Assembly (NCBI RefSeq): GCF_018688255.1
Contig: NZ_CP061314.1
Span: forward strand, 1,178,001-1,242,000
DNA length: 64,000 nucleotides
From: Polynucleobacter corsicus
GTDB taxonomy: Bacteria > Pseudomonadota > Gammaproteobacteria > Burkholderiales > Burkholderiaceae
Direction of reading: 5' to 3'
The first letter of the stretch is position 1. Every line of letters starts with the position of its first letter. Shown here one piece after another: positions 44,495-53,213 of this stretch. Position numbers and translations under genes: made by a program. The notes beneath the pieces were generated by a model that had not been told where the DNA came from, ran no database searches, and saw only the letters and a list, made by a program, of their open reading frames with translations.

Positions 44495-45757
44495 ATGCAA
44501 TTATCTGAACTCAAAGTACTCCACGTATCCGCCCTGCTTGAAATGGCAGCCAGCCTGGAGATTGAAAATACCCAACGTATGCGCAAACAAGAGTTGATGT
44601 TTGCCATTCTCAAGAAGCGCGCCAAGGAAGGTGAATCTGTTTTCGGTGACGGTACTTTGGAAGTGTTGCCTGATGGCTTTGGTTTCTTGCGCTCCCCAGA
44701 TGCCTCTTATATGGCTTCTCCGGATGACATCTATATCTCCCCTGCGCAGATCCGCCGCTTTAACCTGCACACTGGTGACAGCGTTGAAGGCGAGGTTCGT
44801 ACCCCTAAGGATGGTGAGCGCTACTTTGCCCTAGTCAAAGTAGACAAGATCAACGGTTTGGCTCCTGAGGCCCTGAAGAACCGCATCATGTTCGAAAACT
44901 TAACGCCTCTGCATCCCAATCGCGTGATTCAATTAGAGCGTGATATCAAGGCTGAAGAGAATTTAACAGGCCGCATCATCGATATGATCTCCCCGATTGG
45001 CTATGGCCAGCGTGGCTTGATCGTGTCTTCACCTAAATCCGGTAAGACTGTGATGATGCAGCACATTGCTCATGCGATCTCCGCAAACAATCCCGATGCA
45101 ATCTTGATCGTATTGTTAGTTGATGAGCGTCCTGAGGAAGTTACTGAAATGCAGCGCTCTGTTCGTGGAGAAGTGGTTGCCTCAACATTTGATGAGCCAG
45201 CCGTGCGTCACGTTCAAGTTGCCGAGATGGTGATTGAAAAGGCTAAGCGTTTAGTTGAGATGAAAAAAGATGTGATCATCTTGCTTGACTCAATTACCCG
45301 TCTGGCTCGCGCTTACAACACTGTTATTCCCTCATCTGGAAAAGTACTCTCTGGTGGTGTGGATGCTAACGCATTGCAACGTCCAAAGCGCTTCTTCGGG
45401 GCGGCGCGTAACGTGGAAGAAGGTGGTTCCCTCACCATCATTGCCACTGCCTTGATTGAAACGGGTAGCCGTATGGACGACCTTATCTACGAGGAGTTCA
45501 AAGGTACCGGCAATATGGAAGTGCACCTTGAGCGTCGTTTGGCTGAGCGTCGTGTTTACCCATCAATTAACCTCAACAAGTCTGGCACCCGTCGTGAAGA
45601 GTTGCTAGTTAAAGCTGAAAACCTCCAGAAAATCTGGGTATTGCGTAAATTATTGGCTGATATGGACGATATTGAGGCGATGAACTTTATTGTTGATAAG
45701 CTCAAATCCACCAAAAATAACGGTGAATTCTTCGATTTAATGCGTAAGGGTGGTTAA
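44495..45757 (+). CDS. rho: Transcription termination factor Rho
   Basis: Rho is the hexameric RNA helicase that ends many transcripts. The 420-residue protein has the N-terminal helical domain (LSELKVLHVSALLEMAASL, about 3-21), the cold-shock RNA-binding fold (GFGFLRSPDASY, about 61-72), Walker A SPKSGKTVMM (about 178-187), and the Q/R loops near SITRLARAYN and GGVDANALQRPKRFFG. Length and motifs are standard. Confidence 0.98.
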   Translation: MQLSELKVLHVSALLEMAASLEIENTQRMRKQELMFAILKKRAKEGESVFGDGTLEVLPDGFGFLRSPDASYMASPDDIYISPAQIRRFNLHTGDSVEGEVRTPKDGERYFALVKVDKINGLAPEALKNRIMFENLTPLHPNRVIQLERDIKAEENLTGRIIDMISPIGYGQRGLIVSSPKSGKTVMMQHIAHAISANNPDAILIVLLVDERPEEVTEMQRSVRGEVVASTFDEPAVRHVQVAEMVIEKAKRLVEMKKDVIILLDSITRLARAYNTVIPSSGKVLSGGVDANALQRPKRFFGAARNVEEGGSLTIIATALIETGSRMDDLIYEEFKGTGNMEVHLERRLAERRVYPSINLNKSGTRREELLVKAENLQKIWVLRKLLADMDDIEAMNFIVDKLKSTKNNGEFFDLMRKGG

Positions 45758-45773
45758 TTTAGGCTCTCTGAGT

Positions 45774-45825
45774 CGGTAAAAGTGCGCTTTGTTGTTGATT
45801 TCATGGCATAATTTCGCTTTTACCG
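45774..45825 (+). repeat. Inverted repeat in rho-rpmE2 gap
   Basis: CGGTAAAAG (45774-45782) and CTTTTACCG (45817-45825) are exact inverted copies 34 bases apart. They flank a TA-rich stretch (CATAAT at 45807-45812) that may hold the rpmE2 promoter. The arrangement could be a leader structure or operator; no function is shown. Confidence 0.35.
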
Positions 45826-45903
45826 CTTTAATAATTTGCATTTAACTTGGGTAAGTATTTAGGTCTTTGGACCAAAACGGCTGCCCGCTAATAGGACTCA
45901 ATA

Positions 45904-46248
45904 ATGAAACCTGGCATTCACCCCGAATATCGTGAAATCGTCTTTGTAGACGTTTCTAACAACTTCAGCTTCAAGACTCGCTCCACTATGTCTACTAAAG
46001 AGACAATCAAGTGGGAAGATGGCAAAGAATATCCTTTGTCCAAGATCGAGACTTCATCTGAATCACACCCCTTCTACACTGGTACCCAGAAGATTATGGA
46101 TACTGCCGGTCGTGTTGAGAAATTCCGTCAGAAGTTCGGCACTAAAGCTGTTGCTAAGGCAACTGGTGATGGCGCTGCAAAAACAGCTGAGAAAAAAGCT
46201 GCTGCTGCAGAAGCTAAAGCTGCTGAAAAGCCAGCTAAGAAGAAGTAA
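45904..46248 (+). CDS. rpmE2: Ribosomal protein bL31 type B, with Ala/Lys tail
   Basis: The first 85 residues match zinc-independent bL31 (MKPGIHPEYREIVFVDVSNN, FKTRSTM, EISSHPFYTG-type core, ending GRVEKFRQKFG); the zinc-binding Cys residues of type A are absent. About 30 residues rich in Ala, Lys and Glu (AAKTAEKKAAAAEAKAAEK) are added at the C-terminus, making 114 residues instead of about 85. The gene follows rho, the conserved betaproteobacterial position. Confidence 0.93.
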   Translation: MKPGIHPEYREIVFVDVSNNFSFKTRSTMSTKETIKWEDGKEYPLSKIETSSESHPFYTGTQKIMDTAGRVEKFRQKFGTKAVAKATGDGAAKTAEKKAAAAEAKAAEKPAKKK

Positions 46249-46314
46249 TAGGCTTACTCCACAAAGGGGCTGGGGTTTGGATATTCACTATTCACCCTCC
46301 CCTGCGAGATAATT

Positions 46315-46340
46315 AAGGCAGCGTTTGCTGCCTTTTTTAT
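46315..46340 (+). terminator. Terminator after rpmE2
   Basis: AAGGCAGC (46315-46322) and GCTGCCTT (46327-46334) form a stem with a GTTT loop followed by a T-run. It separates rpmE2 from the glycosyltransferase gene that starts 13 bases later. Confidence 0.9.
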
Positions 46341-46352
46341 TGCTAGTTTTTT

Positions 46353-48080
46353 ATGGTTAAACTCACCGCCGCCGCCACCACCTCCATTCCACGCATCATT
46401 ATTTTTGCGTTGACTTTGGTCTATGGTTTTGCCGGCCTCTTTCTGCGTGACCCCTGGAAGAACGAAGATGCCATCGGATTTGGTGGCATGTGGGCTTTGC
46501 AACACGGCAAAGCACTGGATTGGATTGTTCCGCACCTTGCGGGGCGTGATGTCTCTCTTGGCGCACCCTTTCCCTACTGGCTAGGTGCCACCCTAATGGA
46601 TCTATTTGGCCCATTGATTGGGATGGCCAATGCGGCACGCCTCTATGCGGCAGTTTGCTTCTTTGCTGCTGCTCTAGCCATTTGGTATGCGACTTATCTA
46701 TTGGGACGTCGCCCAGAAGTTCAGCCGATGGTGCTGGCAGTTGGTGGTCAACCGGGTCGCAAAAACTATGGCATGACTTTGGCTGATGGCGCTCTATTGA
46801 TTTTCTTAGCTTGCGTTGGACTTGCGCAACGTGCGCATGAGACAACGCCGATGATGGCGCAACTCATGGGAATTAGCATTGTTCTGTACGGCACCGTCCG
46901 TGGTTTAGATAAACCTTGGCAAGGTGGCTTTTGGACTGGTCTTGGTATCGCGATCGTTGCCCTCTCAAGCAATCTCACGCTGAGCCTCATCATCGTGAGC
47001 TCCACCATCATTGCGGTCATTGCGAGCAATGCAAAGTTACGCTTTCGCTGGACCTTAACTAGTACTGTTTTGGGTCTGATTGGCTTTGCGATTTGGCCTG
47101 CGCTTTGGTATTTAGGCAATCTCAGTCCTGAGTGGCGTCATATCGCCGAAGAAGGCTGGCGCAATATGCCAGAGATGCGCGCAACGCCTTCTATTGAATC
47201 CCTAGGATTTCTCAGTATCAACTTCTGGGCTTACGCTTGGCCAGTTTGGCCATTAGCCATCATCTCCCTCGCGCACTGGGGTCGGGTGAAAGAAGCAGGT
47301 CAATGGCGCGCTCCTCATCTATGCATTCCGCTAAGTTTATTTATTGGCTGCTTGATTTATGTTCTGTTCCGCTTAGAAGCAAACGAACATGACCTCATCA
47401 TTTTGATTCCGAGTTTGTCGGTCATTGCTGCATTTAGCTTGCCGATTCTTAAACGTGGCCTGATAAGTTTTATTGATTGGTTTGCGATGTTTAGCTTCAC
47501 CATGATTGCTTTGGCCATTTGGATTATTTGGCTCGCAAAAGTGACCGGCTTCCCAGAATCCACCGCCGCAAATATAGCGCGACTTTTACCAGGCTTTCAG
47601 GCACAGTTTGATTACATTGGTTTTCTTATTGCTCTTCTCATTACCGGCATCTGGTTAGCAATTGTGCGCTGGAGAACTTCTCGCGCCCCTAAAGAAATCT
47701 GGCGCTGTCTCATCATCTCCGCCTCTGGTACTACTTTGATGTGGGTTCTCCTGATGACCTTGTGGTTACCAACGATTAATTACGCCAAGACCTATCGTTA
47801 TGTTTCTGATCGTCTGGAAAGCATTATTGCCAATACGCCGGGATGCATTGACACCACCAATCTAGGTCCAGCTCAACTAGCTTCATTTAGCTATTTCACA
47901 AAACTGCCTTTGCGTGATGATTCCAGCTGCAATCTGATGTTGACTCACAGTTCTCTAGAGGCTAAAGCTTATGCCAGCCTCAATAAAAAGAAAATTGAAT
48001 TACTATGGGAAGATCGCCGTGCGTCTGACCGTGATGAGCGCCTGCGCCTGTATCAAATTACTTCTGCAGGTAATGAATAA
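46353..48080 (+). CDS. ArnT/PMT-like membrane glycosyltransferase
   Basis: The 575-residue protein has about a dozen membrane helices and, after the first, a large-loop start LRDPWKNEDAIGFGGMW (about 30-46) with the acidic pair expected at the first extracytoplasmic loop of the GT-C family. It resembles Burkholderiales proteins of the ArnT/dolichyl-phosphate-mannosyl-type family, which transfer sugars from polyprenyl phosphates to lipids or proteins. The acceptor is unknown. A terminator hairpin lies only 13 bases before its ATG, so it probably depends on readthrough or a promoter inside rpmE2. Confidence 0.75.
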   Translation: MVKLTAAATTSIPRIIIFALTLVYGFAGLFLRDPWKNEDAIGFGGMWALQHGKALDWIVPHLAGRDVSLGAPFPYWLGATLMDLFGPLIGMANAARLYAAVCFFAAALAIWYATYLLGRRPEVQPMVLAVGGQPGRKNYGMTLADGALLIFLACVGLAQRAHETTPMMAQLMGISIVLYGTVRGLDKPWQGGFWTGLGIAIVALSSNLTLSLIIVSSTIIAVIASNAKLRFRWTLTSTVLGLIGFAIWPALWYLGNLSPEWRHIAEEGWRNMPEMRATPSIESLGFLSINFWAYAWPVWPLAIISLAHWGRVKEAGQWRAPHLCIPLSLFIGCLIYVLFRLEANEHDLIILIPSLSVIAAFSLPILKRGLISFIDWFAMFSFTMIALAIWIIWLAKVTGFPESTAANIARLLPGFQAQFDYIGFLIALLITGIWLAIVRWRTSRAPKEIWRCLIISASGTTLMWVLLMTLWLPTINYAKTYRYVSDRLESIIANTPGCIDTTNLGPAQLASFSYFTKLPLRDDSSCNLMLTHSSLEAKAYASLNKKKIELLWEDRRASDRDERLRLYQITSAGNE

Positions 48081-48083
48081 AAC

Positions 48084-49475
48084 GTGTTGCACTTTAAATT
48101 ATCGCATTTGCGCGAGGATATCCCCTCCCTTCTAAAACTCGCTGGCCCACTACTGATTGGTCAGCTAGCAGTGATTACCTTTGGTGTTTTAGATACTGCT
48201 ATGACTGCGCGCTATTCTGCCAATGACTTAGCTGCTTTGGCGATGGCTTCAGCTATCTTTATCAGCATCTACGTTGGCCTGACTGGCGTGATCTCTGCCC
48301 TCGCCCCAATTGCTGGACAACTCTTTGGCGCTAAGCGTTTTGGTGAGATTGGTGAAGAGGTACGTCAAGCCACCTGGCTCGCTCTTGGCCTCACCTTATT
48401 GGGTACTACAATCTTGCTCAATGCAGATCACTTTCTGAAAATCTCTCAGGTAACCCCAGACATTGAGGGCAAAGCTAGGCTCTATCTGAACATCCTGGCA
48501 ATTGGTTTGCCTGCCAGCATGGCAATGCGCGTACTGATGGCACTTCACAATGCTGTTTCAAGACCAACCGTCATTACCGTAGTGCAACTGATTGGTTTGG
48601 GCTTAAAGTTACCACTCAATCTCTTATTTATTTATGGCGGCTTTGGTATTGAAGGTATGGGTGGTCCAGGTTGCGCAGTAGCCACTGTCATCATCAACTG
48701 GTTTTGGCTCATCATCACTCTGAGCTTTGTACTGTTTGATAGCTTCTATAAGCCATTCAAAATCTTTGTACGCTTTAGTTGGCCTGACTGGCATCGTATT
48801 TGGACTCTTCTAAAATTGGGCGCACCCATTGGCTTTAGCTATTTAATTGAGGTGACCTCCTTCACCTTTATGTCGCTCTTTATTGCGCGCCTTGGCACGA
48901 CTGCTTTAGCTGGTCATCAAATTGTGGCCAATATGGGAACGGTGATTTATATGGTGCCTTTGTCCCTGTCGATCGCCACCATGACCTTAGTATCCCAATC
49001 GATTGGTGCAAATAAACAAGAACGTGCAGAAGAAATTGGCTGGTCGTCGGTTTTCTTCACAACGACCTTGTGTGTTTTTATTGGTGTGATGGTGTGGATT
49101 TTTAGAGTGCAATTGCTAGATCTTTACGACCCACCGGAAGAGGTGAAGGCATTCTCGATTCCGCTCTTTTTGTTTATTGCTTTTTACCAACTCTTTGATG
49201 CTCTGCAAGTGACTGCGGCTTTTATTCTACGTGCCTATCGTATTGCCTTTTGGCCTATGCTGATTTATGCAGGCTCACTTTGGGGTGTAGGCTTAGGCGG
49301 TGGATATTTAATGGGCTTTAATGTATTTGGCAATACTCCGGAGTTTTTACGGGGCGCTAGTGGCTTTTGGGCTGGTAATAGTATGAGCTTAGGATTAGCT
49401 GCGCTCTTATTGCTCTACCTCTTTAGAAGAACGGCGGCACGCTTTGAGAAAACGCATCCGCCGGTTGAGGTTTAA
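48084..49475 (+). CDS. MATE family efflux transporter
   Basis: The 463-residue protein has twelve hydrophobic helices in two related halves and the MATE signatures LLIGQLAVITFGVLDTAM (about 23-40) and GHQIVANMG (about 275-283). MATE proteins export cationic drugs or metabolites using sodium or proton gradients. It starts with GTG three bases after the upstream stop codon, so it is translated from the same message. A short hairpin (49479-49496) follows at the convergence with the next gene. Confidence 0.9.
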   Translation: MLHFKLSHLREDIPSLLKLAGPLLIGQLAVITFGVLDTAMTARYSANDLAALAMASAIFISIYVGLTGVISALAPIAGQLFGAKRFGEIGEEVRQATWLALGLTLLGTTILLNADHFLKISQVTPDIEGKARLYLNILAIGLPASMAMRVLMALHNAVSRPTVITVVQLIGLGLKLPLNLLFIYGGFGIEGMGGPGCAVATVIINWFWLIITLSFVLFDSFYKPFKIFVRFSWPDWHRIWTLLKLGAPIGFSYLIEVTSFTFMSLFIARLGTTALAGHQIVANMGTVIYMVPLSLSIATMTLVSQSIGANKQERAEEIGWSSVFFTTTLCVFIGVMVWIFRVQLLDLYDPPEEVKAFSIPLFLFIAFYQLFDALQVTAAFILRAYRIAFWPMLIYAGSLWGVGLGGGYLMGFNVFGNTPEFLRGASGFWAGNSMSLGLAALLLLYLFRRTAARFEKTHPPVEV

Positions 49476-49490
49476 TTACAGTAAATTGTT

Positions 49491-49979
49491 TTACTGAATG
49501 GGTTTAAATCCACTGCTTGGAGGTTTGTAGTTAGTACCACCTCCCTGCGATGGATAACTTGGCACCTGATTACCTTTGGAGTACATGCACTGCTGATAAG
49601 CGATGTTGTATTGCGCCTGTGCCTGATTTTGTTTGCCTGAAGAATTCATGGCACCCATAGCTGCACCACCGAGCAAGCCGATGCCAGCACCAGTGCCAAT
49701 GTTCTGACTACTGCCACCCTGAATCACGGCACCCGCTGCCGCGCCGATAGCAGCGCCAATCGCAGCACTAGTTGCACCTTCTTTTAAGGCAGCATTGCTA
49801 GTATCTTTAATCGCATTTGCGGCAAACTCACGACACTGCTGATCGTCCTGCTGAAACACGTCAAAAGGTTTGCCTTCACGCGGCATGATCGCGATGGTTG
49901 GGCCAGTGGGCGCAGAGACACAAGCAGCTAAAGAGGCTAAAGAGCTAATGATGACCAAAGTCAGTACAGCACGCTTCAT
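49491..49979 (-). CDS. Glycine-zipper lipoprotein
   Basis: The 162-residue protein has a lipobox at about residue 20 (SLAACVSAP), then a cluster of GxxxG repeats (GAAIGAAAGAVIQGG and GAGIGLLGGAAMGAM, about 75-115), and a Pro/Gly/Ser-rich end. This resembles the YMGG/glycine-zipper envelope lipoproteins of unknown role. It lies 36 bases after the next gene on the same strand. Confidence 0.75.
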   Translation of the reverse strand: MKRAVLTLVIISSLASLAACVSAPTGPTIAIMPREGKPFDVFQQDDQQCREFAANAIKDTSNAALKEGATSAAIGAAIGAAAGAVIQGGSSQNIGTGAGIGLLGGAAMGAMNSSGKQNQAQAQYNIAYQQCMYSKGNQVPSYPSQGGGTNYKPPSSGFKPIQ

Positions 49980-50014
49980 ATTTATTTCCTAAATTGAGTC
50001 AATTAGTTAATTGG

Positions 50015-50506
50015 TTAATTTTGTCTGTACTGCCTGGTAGATGCGTTGCCAGATGGCGGCATCGCAGGCTGAGTCTGCCAACCTGACGCACAACTTTGCA
50101 CGTATGGGAAATATTGCTCACTCGCCTCACAGTAATACCAAACTGGCGCTTGAGGCTGGGAAGCTAAAACCATAGGCTGCTGAGGAGCCGCATAGCTCAC
50201 TACTGGAGGCGCTGCATAAACTACGGGTGGCGCATAGTAAGCACCAGCATAAGGGTAACCATAGCCAGGGCCGTAATATCCGCCACGCCAGCCTGGACCC
50301 CATCCGCCACCATAACCAGGTCCATATGCTGCTGGACGCCAACCGCCACCATGGCCACCGCCATAACCACCACCAACAGAGACCGCCCAACCGACATTAC
50401 CTGCCTGAGCCGGTAGTGGTGCAAGCGCTAATAATCCCGCTGCCGTGAGGAGCGCTAGCATCATCTTCGAGATGCTAAATGGGTGTTGCAGTTGAGCTGT
50501 TTTCAT
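50015..50506 (-). CDS. Secreted Gly/Tyr/Pro-rich protein, unknown
   Basis: From the ATG at 50506 the 163-residue protein has a signal peptide (about 1-36, ending AQAGN), a Gly/Tyr-rich stretch with many short GGG, GYG and PGY units (about 40-100), an APPVV/AAP section, and a C-terminal part with two cysteines (YYCEASEQYFPYVQSCASGW) resembling tails of other betaproteobacterial proteins of this sort. The function is not known. An upstream start (50557) is possible but puts polar residues before the signal peptide. Confidence 0.65.
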   Translation of the reverse strand: MKTAQLQHPFSISKMMLALLTAAGLLALAPLPAQAGNVGWAVSVGGGYGGGHGGGWRPAAYGPGYGGGWGPGWRGGYYGPGYGYPYAGAYYAPPVVYAAPPVVSYAAPQQPMVLASQPQAPVWYYCEASEQYFPYVQSCASGWQTQPAMPPSGNASTRQYRQN

Positions 50507-50618
50507 AGTGGACCCTTTGAATTGCTTGCCTTCTACTATCTTTAACGCTTCATCCAAATCTAGGCTGACAGGAATTGGGCTTTTATTAAGATATTTATTA
50601 CTTTGTCGTATTGAGCTA

Positions 50619-51596
50619 CTACTCTAATTTTGCGCCTGATTTGTAAATAACCCTACCCCATTTATTAGTCTCGGACTGAATCAGCTTATTGAGCTCTTGG
50701 GGACCTCCTGGCGCTGGTTCCAAACCACTAGCGCGAAGCTTATTTTTAACTTCGGTCTGATTGAGGGTTTGGCGAGTCAAGGTATTTAAACGCTTTTGCA
50801 GGGCTGGGGGTAGATTTGCGGGAGCCATGAGTGAGAACCACGATGTAGCCTCAAATCCCGGTAAACCTTGCTCTGCCATGGTCGGAATCTCTGGAGCTGC
50901 TGGTGAGCGTTTTAGGGTAGTTACCGCTAAAGCCTGAACCTCTCCTGCCTTAATTAAAGGCAGAGATGAAGACAGATTGTCAAACAGCATAGAAATACGT
51001 CCACTGAGGAGATCGGGTAAGGATTGAGCTCGACCTTTGTAGGGAATGTGACGAATCTGCACGCCAGTCACTTCTTTAAAGAGTTCACCAGACATATGCA
51101 ATGAAGTGCCGACACCAGAGGAGCCAAAAGTAAGCTCATTCGGTTTAGCTTTGGCAAGCTCAATGAGTTCATGAAGATTGTTGACGCCCAACTTCTTATT
51201 CACTACCAACACATTGGGTGTGCTCGCCAAAAAACTGATGGGCGTGAAATCATTGATCGGATGAAAAGACAGCTTGTCGTAAAGGGCGTTGTTGATCGCA
51301 TGGATGCCCACCGTGCCGATCAGGAGTGTGTAGCCATCTGGCTCACTCTTTGCAACGAGGTCAGCACCAATATTACCGCCATAACCAGGTCGATTTTCCA
51401 CGAGCACTGGTACACCTAGACTTTTCTGCCAACTCTCAGCCAGTACCCGCGCCAAAATGTCGGGCGCCCCGCCGGGAGTAAAGGTCACTACAATTTTGAT
51501 AGCTTGTTTTGGCCAAGCAGTATCGGTTTTGATTGTTTGGGATTTGGCAGGGCTAGTAAGGCCTAAGCAAAGCAGCAGAGCTGCAAGATACTTCAC
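50619..51596 (-). CDS. Bug-family solute-binding protein
   Basis: The protein belongs to the tripartite tricarboxylate transporter receptors. I place the start at GTG 51596, directly before the signal peptide (KYLAALLLCLGLTSPAKSQ), giving 325 residues; a longer frame would overlap dsbB by 71 bases. IKIVVTFTPGGAPDILARVL and IPYKGRAQSLPDLLSGRISM are family signatures. Transporter membrane genes are not adjacent, so it is an orphan here. It follows dsbB by 10 bases, yet no functional link is evident. Confidence 0.85.
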   Translation of the reverse strand: MKYLAALLLCLGLTSPAKSQTIKTDTAWPKQAIKIVVTFTPGGAPDILARVLAESWQKSLGVPVLVENRPGYGGNIGADLVAKSEPDGYTLLIGTVGIHAINNALYDKLSFHPINDFTPISFLASTPNVLVVNKKLGVNNLHELIELAKAKPNELTFGSSGVGTSLHMSGELFKEVTGVQIRHIPYKGRAQSLPDLLSGRISMLFDNLSSSLPLIKAGEVQALAVTTLKRSPAAPEIPTMAEQGLPGFEATSWFSLMAPANLPPALQKRLNTLTRQTLNQTEVKNKLRASGLEPAPGGPQELNKLIQSETNKWGRVIYKSGAKLE

Positions 51597-51606
51597 GTAA
51601 GCCGAC

Positions 51607-52170
51607 TTAAAAACCAAAACGCGTGCGTAACCAAATCCATCCCTCATATTTAAGGGGATCATCAACGCAAGGGCCAATGCCGCATTCCAACAGAGTGGAA
51701 GCTAAGTTAGCAAAGACTAAAACAATAAATAGAATGATTAATGTATTGGCAAACAGCGAACGCGAGCGCACGTCTCGGTTAGGTAACATTAATAGAATCG
51801 CGAGTCCCGCAATGAGGCCAAGATAAGCCACAAAGGCCCAGGTGTAGAAGTGCAACTCTAGAAAGGTTGCGCCAAATCCTTTATCTCCTGGCAACACATG
51901 CAAGAGCACTTGACGCAATGAAACCGTCATGCCCACCAAGCCACCGATGATGCCCCAGCCATAGTGAGCAGAATGTGCTCCACAACGAATATTCAGCACT
52001 AGTACAAAACCGATAATCACAAAACCCATACGCTGCATAAGACAGAGTGGGCATGGCAACTCACCGAAATACAGTTGGTCGACAAAGGCATAAGACAACA
52101 TGCCAATAATCGCAGCTAAAGCCAGCTGATTACCAAGACCTGCCAAAGAAGAAAAAGATTGCTTACTCAT
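51607..52170 (-). CDS. dsbB: DsbB-like disulfide bond formation protein
   Basis: DsbB re-oxidises DsbA and passes electrons to quinones. The 187-residue protein has four to five membrane helices and the CPLC motif (ELPCPLCLMQRMG, about 37-49) of the first periplasmic pair. Its second pair is in LLECGIGPCVDDP near the C-terminus, a spacing unlike E. coli DsbB but like the shorter DsbB-type proteins paired with DUF5993. The start is 5 bases after the DUF5993-like gene. Confidence 0.85.
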   Translation of the reverse strand: MSKQSFSSLAGLGNQLALAAIIGMLSYAFVDQLYFGELPCPLCLMQRMGFVIIGFVLVLNIRCGAHSAHYGWGIIGGLVGMTVSLRQVLLHVLPGDKGFGATFLELHFYTWAFVAYLGLIAGLAILLMLPNRDVRSRSLFANTLIILFIVLVFANLASTLLECGIGPCVDDPLKYEGWIWLRTRFGF

Positions 52171-52175
52171 TTTCT

Positions 52176-52334
52176 TTAGAAGTTGAGATTGAGATGATTG
52201 TTGGCATGAATACGAAACCAGAACATCAAAATGCCGACGGTAATAGCAAGTACAAATAGGCCTGCCAGACGTTTCTCAAACCACACAAGGACAAGACCGA
52301 TAAAGGCTGTCAGGAAAGGTAGAAACATATACAT
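52176..52334 (-). CDS. DUF5993-like small membrane protein
   Basis: The 52-residue protein is MYMFLPFLTAFIGLVLVWFE (1-20), then a second hydrophobic helix LAGLFVLAITVGILMFWF (about 23-40), and ends with HANNHLNLNF. Two helices and the LNLNF end match DUF5993 proteins, which are usually encoded just before DsbB-like genes. It is separated from dsbB by 5 bases. A role in disulfide formation is inferred from this pairing. Confidence 0.75.
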   Translation of the reverse strand: MYMFLPFLTAFIGLVLVWFEKRLAGLFVLAITVGILMFWFRIHANNHLNLNF

Positions 52335-52408
52335 GAATGAATTCTATCTCAGGTCGACCCAGACTCAAAAACAAACGCCTCAAAGGGTCTTTTGTATAGA
52401 ATGGGCTT

Positions 52409-53182
52409 ATGAAATCCACCCCACCTTGTATTGACCTAGAGCTGGATGGGTCTATTGCCCGTATCACCTTCAATAATCCTGCTGTACGCAATGCCTTGAC
52501 GTGGCCCATGTATGAAGAACTCCAGCGAATTTGTGATGCGATAACCAATACGCCACAGATCAGGGTAGCTATTTTTAGAGGTGTCGGTGATAAAGCCTTT
52601 GTATCGGGCAGCGATATACAGCAATTTGTAGATCTCAAAAAAGATGAGGCCTATGAAGTTGCGGTAGATGCTATTTTTCAGTCTCTTCAGCATTTACCTA
52701 TTCCGACTATTGCACTCATCGAGGGATTGGCGGTGGGTAGTGGGCTACTGATTGCCACTGCATGTGATTTCAGAATATCGACCGATGATGCGCGCTTTGG
52801 TATTCCAATCGCAAAGACATTGGGTAACTGCCTATCGCCCGGCAATCTATCTTGGATTGCTTATCACTTAGGCGTACCAATGGTTAAACGCATGTTACTA
52901 AGTGCAGAGCTGATTAAAGCGCCCGAGTTACTCAACTCAAGCTACCTCTATCAAACCACCACCCCTGATGCCATTACAGATCTCACTGAAGTCTTGGCTA
53001 GTAAATTAGTAGCACTCGCACCCATTACACAAAAGGCGAGCAAAGTCACTTTGGCGCGCTTGATGGAGAGCAACTTACCGGATTGCACTGAACTTATGCG
53101 GGAGACTTACAACAGCGTCGACTTCAAAGAAGGAGTCAATGCCTTCCTTGAAGGACGCCCGCCTCAGTGGCTTGGTAAGTAA
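52409..53182 (+). CDS. Crotonase-fold protein (enoyl-CoA hydratase/isomerase family)
   Basis: The 257-residue protein has the crotonase landmarks: NNPAVRNALTWPMYEEL (about 24-40), the oxyanion-hole segment DKAFVSGSDIQQF (about 58-70) and GLAVGSGLLIATACDFRIS (about 106-124). The usual PE motif of hydratases is replaced by FGIPIAKTLGN, so at least one catalytic Glu is missing and hydratase activity is doubtful. It may act as an isomerase, hydrolase or other CoA-thioester enzyme. It is a single gene divergent from the DUF5993-dsbB operon. Confidence 0.8.
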   Translation: MKSTPPCIDLELDGSIARITFNNPAVRNALTWPMYEELQRICDAITNTPQIRVAIFRGVGDKAFVSGSDIQQFVDLKKDEAYEVAVDAIFQSLQHLPIPTIALIEGLAVGSGLLIATACDFRISTDDARFGIPIAKTLGNCLSPGNLSWIAYHLGVPMVKRMLLSAELIKAPELLNSSYLYQTTTPDAITDLTEVLASKLVALAPITQKASKVTLARLMESNLPDCTELMRETYNSVDFKEGVNAFLEGRPPQWLGK

Positions 53183-53213
53183 GGATCAGTCACCCTATCG
53201 ATGACCGCCTGAT

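Noticed and set aside
46399..46845. Minus-strand 148-codon ORF opposite the glycosyltransferase gene
   Set aside because: Composition is unlike a protein and it lies opposite clear membrane-helix coding.
50127..50448. Trp- and His-rich ORFs overlapping the Gly/Tyr-rich secreted protein
   Set aside because: These are frame shadows of a repetitive GGN-rich sequence; only the frame with the signal peptide is credible.
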